This document shows positions 33,919 to 42,578 of a DNA stretch of 64,000 bases, one piece after another. Each line of letters starts with the position of its first letter. Positions within the stretch are counted from its first letter, which is position 1. The stretch covers positions 1 to 64,000 of the forward strand of contig CALLLS010000001.1 of the NCBI GenBank assembly GCA_938008215.1, given 5' to 3'. This stretch comes from an uncultured Verrucomicrobiales bacterium (GTDB lineage Bacteria > Verrucomicrobiota > Verrucomicrobiia > Verrucomicrobiales > Akkermansiaceae). The position numbers and the translations under genes are program-made. A model generated the notes under the pieces. That model had not been told where the DNA came from. It did no database searches and saw only the letters and a list, made by a program, of their open reading frames with translations.

Positions 33919-36222
33919 GTGATAAACACGAAGACAGCTTTCCTTCTCATTCCTTTTTTCCTTCTTATAGGGCGATTGGAGGCGACTCCTTTCTACTTGG
34001 ACTACGAGTGGGAAGAGGAAGTTTTACCTCAGTTAGAGTATTACTGTTTTGATTGCCACGGAGATGGGGCTAATAAAGGGGGGGTAAGCTTAGATCAGTA
34101 TGAATCTGTAGAGGACTTAAGATCGGATAGAGAACTTTGGTTGAAAGTAGAGAAGAGTTTGAAGTTAAGCCTCATGCCGCCTATTGATGAAGAGCAGCTT
34201 CAAGGCAATGAGGAGGAGAAGCTTTTAGAGTGGATCAATGAAGCTGTCTTTCCAGTGGATGGGGAAAACTTAGACCCTGGGCCATCACTTATTCGGAGAT
34301 TAAATGTGGCCGAATATGAGAATACAATTAATGATTTGTTAGGTATAGACGTATCACTTCATCACATCCTTCCACAAGATGATACGGGTTACGGCTATGA
34401 TAACATTAGTGAGGTTTTAACCATTTCCCCTACCCATTTAGATAAATACTTCAAAACTGCAGAGATCGCCTTAGATAAGGCATTCTCTAAGCGGTATTAT
34501 CCTTCAAGAAAGAAGGTGAATTTTAGTAACCAAAATGGAGGGGTAGAGGTTGATAGTAATAGACGTTATATTTTTCCGAAAAATGGTCAAATTTTGACGC
34601 GCTATACTTTCCCTAAAACCGGAGAATATGAGATCAGAATTCAAGCTTCAGGACTAACCACAGAAGACGGGGTTCCTCCATTAATGCAGCTTGACCTTAA
34701 TAAGAAAAAGGTAAGAAGCTTCTTTGTGACTAATAGCCTGTTCTTCTCTGAGGACACCTTTTATGTAGCGCGTGTCCAAGTGCCAAAGAAGGAAGAGCTT
34801 GAGATAGCTATTGCTTTAGAAAATAAGCTTAATACGGATTCGAAAACAGCACCACATGGGCAGCTTCATATCCAAAAAGTGGAAGTTGTAGGACCATTCC
34901 CTGCGAAAGATGCTGTCCCACCTGGGTTTTGGCGGATCGTTGGGAGTCCTGATTTGTTCGACTCTAAAGAAGAGTATCTATCCTCTCAAATCGCATATTT
35001 CTTGTCGCAAGCATTTAGAGGACCTCCATCTGAAGGTGAAACAGGTCAGTATGTAGATCTCGCTCGTTCATTGGTAAAAGGTGGCTCATCTTATATGGAG
35101 GCATTGCGTTCCACATATCTTGCGGTTCTGGTGTCTCCCAAGTTTCTCTTTAGGGAAGGAGCCTCTGTGCATGAAGGTGATAATAGGCAGGAGAAGTTTA
35201 TGCTTGTTGATGAATTTACTTTGGCGAATAGACTTTCCTATTTCCTGTGGTCTATAATGCCGGACGCAGAGCTTTTTCGTCTAGCTGAACTCGGGCAACT
35301 TAGAGATAAGCTGGACGCTCAAATCAACCGTATGATAGAGAGCCCTAATTTCAGTGCTTTTATAGAAAATTACATAGGGCAATGGCTTCAACTCAGAGAT
35401 GTCATAGAAGTAACACATTCTAAAAAGCATTTCCCTAATTTTTCAGACACGCTACAACCTTTAATGAAACAAGAGTCTGAGGCTCTCTTAGGGGATCTCA
35501 TTGCACATGACTTACCTTTGATAAATCTTTTAAGTGCAGATTACACCTTCCTAAATGAAAGGCTGGCGGCGCACTATGGGGTAAAAGGGGTGAAGGGTAA
35601 ACAATTCAGGAAGGTGAAGATAGAGAACCCTGATCGACACGGTTTGTTAGGGCATGGGTCATTTCTAATGCTGACCTCTCACCCTGATCGGAGCTCACCT
35701 GTATTACGCGGAAAGTATGTAATAGAAAACCTTCTCAATCTCGTGCCGCCGCCACCTCCCCAAGATGCGAACCAGCTAACAGAGCAGCATCTTTCTAAGG
35801 ATGCTACTCTACGGCAGCAACTCGAAAAGCATCGAGAAGATCCCGCTTGCGCGAGTTGCCATAACCTAATGGATCCGATCGGATTTGGTCTTGAGCGGTT
35901 TAATGCAGTAGGGCAAGAAAGAGAGGAATATAGTAATGGTAAGCCAATTTCTACGGCGGGGGCACTCTACCGAGGAGAGAGATTTAATGGTCCAGCCACA
36001 CTTCGAGAGCAGTTAACGACACACTATGAGAAGGATTTTTATCTCGCGGCAATTGAAAATATGTTAATCTACGCTACTGGTAGAGGCATGGAGTGGTATG
36101 ACCGAGGTACCATAAATTCCATCTATCGTAAATCGAAAGCCGATAAAGGAAAGACGAGAACGATTATTAAAGAGATAATTCATTCAGCCCCTTTCCAGAA
36201 AAGGCGTGTAAAATCCAATTAA
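33919..36222 (+). CDS. DUF1592/DUF1588 planctomycete-type cytochrome c protein
   Basis: A 767-residue secreted protein with GTG start and signal peptide. An N-terminal haem-binding CFDCH (about residue 40) begins a PSCyt-like domain; DUF1587 follows (RRLNVAEYENTINDLLG), then a carbohydrate-binding-like beta domain, DUF1592 (ANRLSYFLWSIMPD), DUF1588 with a second CASCH haem site and LMDPIGFGLE, and DUF1585 at the end. It shares one base with the next gene. Such pairs are abundant in Planctomycetes and Verrucomicrobia and are thought to act in periplasmic redox chemistry, perhaps on polysaccharides; the reaction is unknown. Confidence 0.9.
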   Translation: MINTKTAFLLIPFFLLIGRLEATPFYLDYEWEEEVLPQLEYYCFDCHGDGANKGGVSLDQYESVEDLRSDRELWLKVEKSLKLSLMPPIDEEQLQGNEEEKLLEWINEAVFPVDGENLDPGPSLIRRLNVAEYENTINDLLGIDVSLHHILPQDDTGYGYDNISEVLTISPTHLDKYFKTAEIALDKAFSKRYYPSRKKVNFSNQNGGVEVDSNRRYIFPKNGQILTRYTFPKTGEYEIRIQASGLTTEDGVPPLMQLDLNKKKVRSFFVTNSLFFSEDTFYVARVQVPKKEELEIAIALENKLNTDSKTAPHGQLHIQKVEVVGPFPAKDAVPPGFWRIVGSPDLFDSKEEYLSSQIAYFLSQAFRGPPSEGETGQYVDLARSLVKGGSSYMEALRSTYLAVLVSPKFLFREGASVHEGDNRQEKFMLVDEFTLANRLSYFLWSIMPDAELFRLAELGQLRDKLDAQINRMIESPNFSAFIENYIGQWLQLRDVIEVTHSKKHFPNFSDTLQPLMKQESEALLGDLIAHDLPLINLLSADYTFLNERLAAHYGVKGVKGKQFRKVKIENPDRHGLLGHGSFLMLTSHPDRSSPVLRGKYVIENLLNLVPPPPPQDANQLTEQHLSKDATLRQQLEKHREDPACASCHNLMDPIGFGLERFNAVGQEREEYSNGKPISTAGALYRGERFNGPATLREQLTTHYEKDFYLAAIENMLIYATGRGMEWYDRGTINSIYRKSKADKGKTRTIIKEIIHSAPFQKRRVKSN

Positions 36223-37520
36223 TGAAAAAGAGAAGACAGTTCCTCAAAGGATTAGCGACAACCCTTGCTTTGCCGATTATGCCGAGCTGGGCAAAAGAAA
36301 CTCAGTCCGCGCAATCTATAAAAAGAATGGGGTTTGTCTATATCCCAAATGGAGTGAATACGGATTCTTGGTTTAGTAAGGATCAAGAGAACCTTGCATC
36401 ATCTTTAAAGCCACTAGAACCCCATAAAAATGACTTCTCCATTTTGCGGAACCTTGAGTGCAGTAAGGCTAATGCTAACGGAGATGGAGCTGGTGATCAC
36501 GCTCGCGCTAACGCGAGTTTTTTAACAGGGTGTCAGGCAAGGAAAACAGCTGGCGCAGATTTAAGAGTAGGTGCATCAGTGGATCAAATCGCCGCGCGCG
36601 AAATCGGCCATACTACACGTTTTCCGTCACTAGAGCTTTCTACTACCAAAACGAGAAGGTCAGGTAGGTGTGACTCAGGGTATTCTTGCGCGTATCAATA
36701 TAATCTTTCATGGATTAATGACTCCACCCCAGCGCCAGCGGAGAATAACCCACGCCAAGCATTCGAAAAGCTCTTTGGATCAGGTAACAAAGAGCAAGAT
36801 CTGAAGCGCCTCAATATGCGAAAATCTATTCTGGATTTTGTGAAAGAGGATGCTGCCTCCATCCAAAAAAAACTGGGGAGTGAGGATCAATCAAAGCTAG
36901 AAGAGTATCTTACTTCTGTGCGTGAGATAGAACAAAGAATAGAATCTACAGAAAAATATCAAATTGAAGTGCCAGAAGGTGCCATCCAGCCTAAAGGGAT
37001 CCCGGATTCATATCGTGAGTATATTCGGATGCAGTTTGATATTATGAAACTCGCTTGGCAGACGGATCTTACTCGTATTTCGACTTTTGTTATGGGGATG
37101 GAAGGTTCTAGCCGATCTTTTCCTGAGATCGGAGTATACGGTAAACACCATAATTTATCACACCATCGAGGAAATGAAGAAAGTAAGGATGCCCTAGCAA
37201 AGATTGATGTCTTTTACGCACAAGAGTTCGCCCGATTCCTCAATATATTAAAGTCCACTCCTGATGGTGCAGAGGGGGAGAGTAATTTACTTGAGAATTC
37301 CATGGTGCTCTATGGTGGCGGAATAAGGGACGGGAATCAGCATAATCACTCAGATTTGCCTCTGGTTTTAGCGGGACACGGAGGTGGATCGTTAAGTCCT
37401 GGAGAAATGCATTGGGCAGCTGAAAACACTCCGCTTACAAACCTCTATCTTGGCTTACTTGATAAAATGGATATTAGCATCCCACGAATCGGAGATTCAT
37501 CAGGTATGCTCAAAATTTGA
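36222..37520 (+). CDS. DUF1552 Tat-exported protein
   Basis: 432 residues. MKKRRQFLKGLATTLALP has the twin-arginine pattern (RRQFLKG), so it is exported folded. The body matches DUF1552, a sulfatase-like alkaline-phosphatase superfamily relative: MGFVYIPNGVN, DHARANASFLTGCQ, and later HHRGNE and DGNQHNHSDLPLVLAGHGGG. It overlaps the DUF1592 gene by one base and is its standard partner. Function unknown. Confidence 0.9.
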   Translation: MKKRRQFLKGLATTLALPIMPSWAKETQSAQSIKRMGFVYIPNGVNTDSWFSKDQENLASSLKPLEPHKNDFSILRNLECSKANANGDGAGDHARANASFLTGCQARKTAGADLRVGASVDQIAAREIGHTTRFPSLELSTTKTRRSGRCDSGYSCAYQYNLSWINDSTPAPAENNPRQAFEKLFGSGNKEQDLKRLNMRKSILDFVKEDAASIQKKLGSEDQSKLEEYLTSVREIEQRIESTEKYQIEVPEGAIQPKGIPDSYREYIRMQFDIMKLAWQTDLTRISTFVMGMEGSSRSFPEIGVYGKHHNLSHHRGNEESKDALAKIDVFYAQEFARFLNILKSTPDGAEGESNLLENSMVLYGGGIRDGNQHNHSDLPLVLAGHGGGSLSPGEMHWAAENTPLTNLYLGLLDKMDISIPRIGDSSGMLKI

Positions 37521-37526
37521 TAGCGA

Positions 37527-38231
37527 TTATAAAGCCTGCTTGTAATAGCGATTGACTTGATTGAGGAAGTTTTGCCACTTTCGCCCTGGACGCCCGTTAT
37601 CCATAAGAAAGTGGGGACAGTTTTTATTCGCTTTTGAGTATCCTCTTCTTGGCCACTTATAGTGAGGAACGACGCGGCTGACAGGGATTTTATGTTTGTG
37701 GCATAAATAGGCGGCAAGTCTGGCTGTTTTATCCGTTGTAGCTGATCTACTATTTCCAGGGTTCTCACACATCTCTATCCCTATCGAATATTTATTACCT
37801 GTGCCGCGGTAGTTTTCCGCATGGTTTCCTTGTTCCGTTGTTGGTAAATGCTGAACCGCTCTATATTCATCCGTGGTGTAGTGCCAACCAATAGCACCTA
37901 GAGCACCGCGACGTAAAGCAAGGGAGTGACGTAAGGCATCGGCACCTTTACTCCAGTTTTGGGTAGAGTGTATAGTAACATAAAGAGGGCGCATCGTTTC
38001 ATTTCTTCTCCCTCTAGCACTACGTGAGAGAATCTCTTGTTTGACGTTTACGGAGCGGTATAGTTGATAAAGACTGCCTTTGTTTACAGTGCTACTTGAA
38101 GACCTCCCGTAATAACTAGATGAATTGGAGCGAGACCGTTTAACGGGTTCATTTCCAGTGCATCCCGAAATGACAAGGGCGCAACCTACAAGAAGGAGAA
38201 AGCGGTAGGTAGTAAAAGTGTGAAAATTCAT
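37527..38231 (-). CDS. N-acetylmuramoyl-L-alanine amidase (Amidase_2) lipoprotein
   Basis: Cleaves the stem peptide from peptidoglycan sugar. A signal peptide with lipobox ISGC gives a lipoprotein. The zinc amidase core has His in VTIHSTQNW, GAIGWHY, and VVPHYKWPRRGYSKANKNCPHFL, the last containing two ligands or the catalytic Lys region. Length 234. Convergent with the DUF1552 gene, 6 bases apart. Confidence 0.9.
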   Translation of the reverse strand: MNFHTFTTYRFLLLVGCALVISGCTGNEPVKRSRSNSSSYYGRSSSSTVNKGSLYQLYRSVNVKQEILSRSARGRRNETMRPLYVTIHSTQNWSKGADALRHSLALRRGALGAIGWHYTTDEYRAVQHLPTTEQGNHAENYRGTGNKYSIGIEMCENPGNSRSATTDKTARLAAYLCHKHKIPVSRVVPHYKWPRRGYSKANKNCPHFLMDNGRPGRKWQNFLNQVNRYYKQAL

Positions 38232-38330
38232 AAACTGATAAAGTGGTTTAGAAGGTAGGCTTATTTATGGTCAATGGAATAATTTTTTATTCGTGTTTAT
38301 AGGAAGTCAGACCATATTGCATGTTCTTCT

Positions 38331-41300
38331 ATGTTAATAAGAGATGCTCCAAGTAGTGGTTTTGTTCACCAAATCATGAATTTATTTGAGAAAATTAATT
38401 TCTCTAACAAAAAATCACTACTTGTCGGCTCAATTTGTGAAGAGGGTAGTGCGGTATCTTTAGCCTCTTTAAGTGGAGTTTTAGGTGAGAAATACACCGC
38501 ATGGGTAACCGTTCCTAATGCGAGAAAAAGAGAGAGCTTGAGGAATGAACTCTCTGACTGGGGCATGAGGGTGTATTGCTTACAAGATAGTGACCATCAT
38601 TTCTCAGGTGAGTTCTCTCAAACGGAGATTTTGCAAAAACTGGTGAATGGTGAGAGTGGGATTCTATTACTTCCTAGAGATTGGTATACGATAGAGTGTG
38701 TTGCAAAAGACTCGCTGATAAGGAATCAAAATAATCTCTCAGTCGGCGACACTCTCGATTTAGATCAGTTAAAGGAGGAGTTAGTAGACGCTGGGTATGA
38801 GCGCGTATCAACAGTCTTTCGGCAGGGGCAGTTTGCGATTAGAGGTGGGATCCTCGATATTTTTTCTCTAACAACTTCGATTCCGATTAGGATAGAACTT
38901 TTTGATGTAGAGATAGAATCGATAAGAGAGTTTGATTTAGACACGCAAATCTCCTCGCGCCAGCTTAAGGTGTGGAAAAATCAATTGTCACCTTCAGAAG
39001 AAAATGGACTTTTGAGCGATTATCTTCGGGAAGGTGATGTGATTGTTGGTTTTGAAGAGGATGCGCTACTAGAAGCTGATCTCGCGCCGCAGATCATCCT
39101 GTCTTCTAGCCCTATTGGCTTTGATGTGGAATTGGAAATTCAGGGGAGCCCGTTTCCGGCATTGAACCCTGGAGACTTCGTGATGCAAGAGGCATCCAAC
39201 ACTCTAGTGAGAGAGCAGCTCCGCTCTTGGGCAGAGGATGGATGGGAAATTATTTTATCTTCTAGTCAAAAAGGGGAGCGAGATCGTTTTTTTGAAATCA
39301 TTGGTGAGGTGTGGCGAAAGCATAAGCAAGTTAAGGTTTCAGACTTACACTTAATGCATACCCTGATATTACCTTCGGCAAAGATGGCGATGGTGTCTCT
39401 GTCTGAGATCTTTGGGCGGTTTCAAGTGAAACCTAGAGTAACAGCGCAGGCCGACTTTTGGCAAAACGCTTCTTCCCGCCACGCAAAAACAGAGGAGCTT
39501 GTTTCGGGAGAACTCGTGGTGCATGCCGAGTATGGTGTCGGGCAGTTATTAGAGGTTTCTGATCCAGAGGGAGATGAAGAATCGATTCAAATAGAATACC
39601 ATAATGGTGCGGTTCTAGAAGTTCCCATTGGGCAGTCTCATCTGGTGGCGAAGTATGTGGGAGTGGGCACGGTGAAGCCTAAACTTTCAAAGCTAGGAGA
39701 TGCAAGGTGGGCTAAGCTTAAGGAAAAAGCGCAGAGCTCCGTGATGGATTACGCTGCACGCATGTTACGCGTGCAAGCGGAGCGATCCGCAGAAGAGGGG
39801 ACTCCTCATCCTCCGGATACGAAGTGGATGTGGGAGTTTGAAAGCTCCTTCCAATACCAAGAAACACCAGACCAGCTCACTGCAATTCAGGATGCAAAAA
39901 TGGACATGGAGTCCCCTTTTGCGATGGATCGGCTTGTGTGTGGTGATGTGGGGTTCGGTAAAACAGAAGTGGCGATCCGCGCGGCTTTTAAGGCGGTGTG
40001 CGGTGGATATCAGGTCGTTATGCTCGCCCCTACAACGGTTTTGGCAGAACAACATCACCGAACGTTTTGTGAGCGAATGAGTATGTATCCAATACAGATA
40101 GATCTCCTAAATAGATTTAGAAAACCTTCAGAGGTCAGAGACACGCTTGAAGGATTACGAGACGGCTCAGTGGACATCGTAATCGGCACACATAAAGTGC
40201 TTTCAGAGGCGGTGACTTATAAGAATCTAGGATTGGTTGTGATCGATGAGGAACAACGGTTCGGGGTGATGCATAAAGAGAAGTTCAAGGAGCGGTTCTC
40301 TCAGGTGGATATGTTAACGCTCAGTGCCACACCAATACCACGAACGCTTTACCTCTCTCTGATGGGCGCCAGAGATATGTCTGTGCTGAATACCGCACCA
40401 GCAAACCGTAATCCAGTGCAAACCCAAGTCCTAGAATATGATGAGGGCATCATCCAGAGGGCAGTAGAGAGAGAGCTTAACAGAGGTGGGCAAACCTTTA
40501 TTCTCCATAATCGGGTGAAGACCATTCACCATCTAGCTAAAAGAGTCCGAGAGCTTGTTCCTCATGCGCGCATTGTGGTGGGGCACGGACAAATGGAACG
40601 GCATGAACTGGAGGATGTGATGCACACCTTTGTGGAGGGAAAGGCGGATGTTCTTATCGCTACCACCATCATCGAATCAGGAATTGATATTCCAAACGCT
40701 AATACCATTCTTATTGATCGAGCCGATCTCTTTGGGCTCTCAGATCTTTATCAATTACGCGGGCGTGTGGGGCGTGCAAACCTACAAGCTTATGCCTACC
40801 TCCTCTTACCTAAAAAGGAGTTATTTACAGGAGACGCCAAGAAACGCGTGTCTGCTATTAAGCAATTTACGGCGCTGGGCTCAGGCTTTAAAATAGCGAT
40901 GCGTGACCTAGAAATACGTGGCGCAGGAAACCTTTTAGGCACTAAGCAAAGCGGGCACATCGCCGCCGTGGGGTTTGATCTCTATTGTCAGCTTTTAAAG
41001 GAGTCCGTGGCTAAGCTGAAAGGAGAACGCTCGGGAGTGAGAGCAGATGTGACACTCAGGCTAGACTTTGTTACCTTTGCCGAATCGCGCTACAGTCAAG
41101 AGAGTAAGACGAGCCCTGCCTTTATTCCTGTAAGTTACCTCTCAAATGGTAAAGAACGTTTGGTGGCGCACCGTCGTTTGTCTCTGAGTGAAAGCATTAA
41201 AGGGATCTCAGAAATTGAGGCGGAGTGGAGAGATAGATACGGAAGACTCCCGCAATCTGCTAAAAACTTACTCATGGTAACTCGAATTAAACTCTATGGA

Positions 41301-41474
41301 GCACTCGCTGAGGTGGATTCCATAGAGGTGAAAGGAGAGCGTGTAATGATCTCCCGTAAAGGCGGCTTCATCACTCTTGCTAAAGGGGCTTTCCCGCGTC
41401 TGGAAAAGAAAAAACCAAACGCAAAACTCACGGAGCTAGAAGGGCTAATGAAGGATTTGGTAGCAGGTTTTTAG
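38331..41474 (+). CDS. mfd: Transcription-repair coupling factor
   Basis: Removes stalled RNA polymerase and recruits UvrA. In 1047 residues: a shortened UvrB-like N-terminal module with FAIRGGILDIFS, the RNA-polymerase-interacting CarD-like domain (VSGELVVHAEYGVGQ), then the RecG-type translocase with GDVGFGKTEVA, DEEQRFGV, LSATPIPRTL and LRGRVGRAN, and the TRCF C-terminal domain. E. coli Mfd has 1148; the shortfall is at the N-terminus. ATG 38376 (MNLFEKINFS) may be the true start. Confidence 0.96.
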   Translation: MLIRDAPSSGFVHQIMNLFEKINFSNKKSLLVGSICEEGSAVSLASLSGVLGEKYTAWVTVPNARKRESLRNELSDWGMRVYCLQDSDHHFSGEFSQTEILQKLVNGESGILLLPRDWYTIECVAKDSLIRNQNNLSVGDTLDLDQLKEELVDAGYERVSTVFRQGQFAIRGGILDIFSLTTSIPIRIELFDVEIESIREFDLDTQISSRQLKVWKNQLSPSEENGLLSDYLREGDVIVGFEEDALLEADLAPQIILSSSPIGFDVELEIQGSPFPALNPGDFVMQEASNTLVREQLRSWAEDGWEIILSSSQKGERDRFFEIIGEVWRKHKQVKVSDLHLMHTLILPSAKMAMVSLSEIFGRFQVKPRVTAQADFWQNASSRHAKTEELVSGELVVHAEYGVGQLLEVSDPEGDEESIQIEYHNGAVLEVPIGQSHLVAKYVGVGTVKPKLSKLGDARWAKLKEKAQSSVMDYAARMLRVQAERSAEEGTPHPPDTKWMWEFESSFQYQETPDQLTAIQDAKMDMESPFAMDRLVCGDVGFGKTEVAIRAAFKAVCGGYQVVMLAPTTVLAEQHHRTFCERMSMYPIQIDLLNRFRKPSEVRDTLEGLRDGSVDIVIGTHKVLSEAVTYKNLGLVVIDEEQRFGVMHKEKFKERFSQVDMLTLSATPIPRTLYLSLMGARDMSVLNTAPANRNPVQTQVLEYDEGIIQRAVERELNRGGQTFILHNRVKTIHHLAKRVRELVPHARIVVGHGQMERHELEDVMHTFVEGKADVLIATTIIESGIDIPNANTILIDRADLFGLSDLYQLRGRVGRANLQAYAYLLLPKKELFTGDAKKRVSAIKQFTALGSGFKIAMRDLEIRGAGNLLGTKQSGHIAAVGFDLYCQLLKESVAKLKGERSGVRADVTLRLDFVTFAESRYSQESKTSPAFIPVSYLSNGKERLVAHRRLSLSESIKGISEIEAEWRDRYGRLPQSAKNLLMVTRIKLYGALAEVDSIEVKGERVMISRKGGFITLAKGAFPRLEKKKPNAKLTELEGLMKDLVAGF

Positions 41475-41660
41475 GATGCTAAGATCATAGTTTCATACGT
41501 TTTATGCCGAATTTTTTCTTGTTATACCGGATTTGAATTCTGTGTGTTTTTATTCACTTGATTCATGTTCCCACCGTTAAATTCTGAGCGATACCAAGCG
41601 TAACGCAAATGTAGAAAGAGTAGCCTTGATAAAAAGCTAATTACGCATCATTGTTAAATA

Positions 41661-42575
41661 ATGATAAAATACATCTTTTACTTTTTGCTGACTCTGGTGA
41701 GTTTAAGTCAGCAATCTTCACCTGCATGGTCTACTCTGTTTATCTCACAGCCTAAAGCAGCCATTCAAGGTAAGCAGGATGAAGAGATCGGTTACTGTAC
41801 AAACCACGAATTTCTTGACAATAAACTACAAGAAGAATCTGAGAAGGATACAAAAACTGCATTAGATGAAGAATGGGCACGACAGGATTTAGCAATGAGT
41901 GACGCCACGCCATGGAGACCTTATGAGACCTATGCTTGGACAGAGTCTCCCATAGAGCTAGGTGGTGGGTCTATGACTAAAGAACAGCTTCAAGCAAATC
42001 TAGATGTAGCGGGTTTAGCCCCTGGAGGCATTATAGCTGATATCATCAACACAGGCATATATATATCTGACGCAAACTGGATTGGGGCAGCAGGTTCAGG
42101 AGTAGGAGCCATTCCATTTTTAGGGACGGCAGTTGCAGGTGCTAGGTTGGGTTCTAAAGTAGGAGATGTAGCTAAAATTGGAGATTTCACAGGCACAGTT
42201 GGTAGAACAATCAAAGGATTTGATAATAAGGGTAAATTTACTGAGATTCTTTTGTCAGATGGAGGGACTACTCTATGGATTTCAGAAGGTGCAATAACAC
42301 TAGATGACGTAATAGGTGCTTATGTAAAAAGGGATCCTGACAAAAAGATCCATATACTTAGTGGTGCACATGGAAGACCTGATGGTGAAATTATTTCAGA
42401 TGTAAGTCTACTCAGAGATGATTTAGATGCCTTTGATAATACAGTTCAAATCTATGATATTACAAATGCACCTCCAAATACAGTTTACAAATTACTGAAA
42501 AGTGGTGAAACAGTCGTTACAGCTTTTTGCGATGGTAAACCATGCCTAGAAAAAATACTCAAAGAAGTTAAGTGA
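41661..42575 (+). CDS. Secreted modular toxin-like protein 2 (pre-toxin plus GAHG/CxGxPC domain)
   Basis: 304 residues. Signal peptide MIKYIFYFLLTLVSLSQQS, then WSTLFISQPKA at 23-33, the same post-signal motif as in toxin-like protein 1. A variable charged linker is followed by the pre-toxin segment 113-166 (LDVAGLAPG...ADIINTGIY...IPFLG), then a C-terminal domain about 195-302 with DGGTTLWISEG, SGAHGRPDG 234-242, D247, and FCDGKPC 289-295, aligning with 341-468 of the first protein. The Gly-rich motif is missing here. It sits between mfd and gcvP with no room for an immunity gene. About 185 bases upstream hold no gene. Role inferred only from architecture. Confidence 0.8.
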   Translation: MIKYIFYFLLTLVSLSQQSSPAWSTLFISQPKAAIQGKQDEEIGYCTNHEFLDNKLQEESEKDTKTALDEEWARQDLAMSDATPWRPYETYAWTESPIELGGGSMTKEQLQANLDVAGLAPGGIIADIINTGIYISDANWIGAAGSGVGAIPFLGTAVAGARLGSKVGDVAKIGDFTGTVGRTIKGFDNKGKFTEILLSDGGTTLWISEGAITLDDVIGAYVKRDPDKKIHILSGAHGRPDGEIISDVSLLRDDLDAFDNTVQIYDITNAPPNTVYKLLKSGETVVTAFCDGKPCLEKILKEVK

Positions 42576-42578
42576 CAG

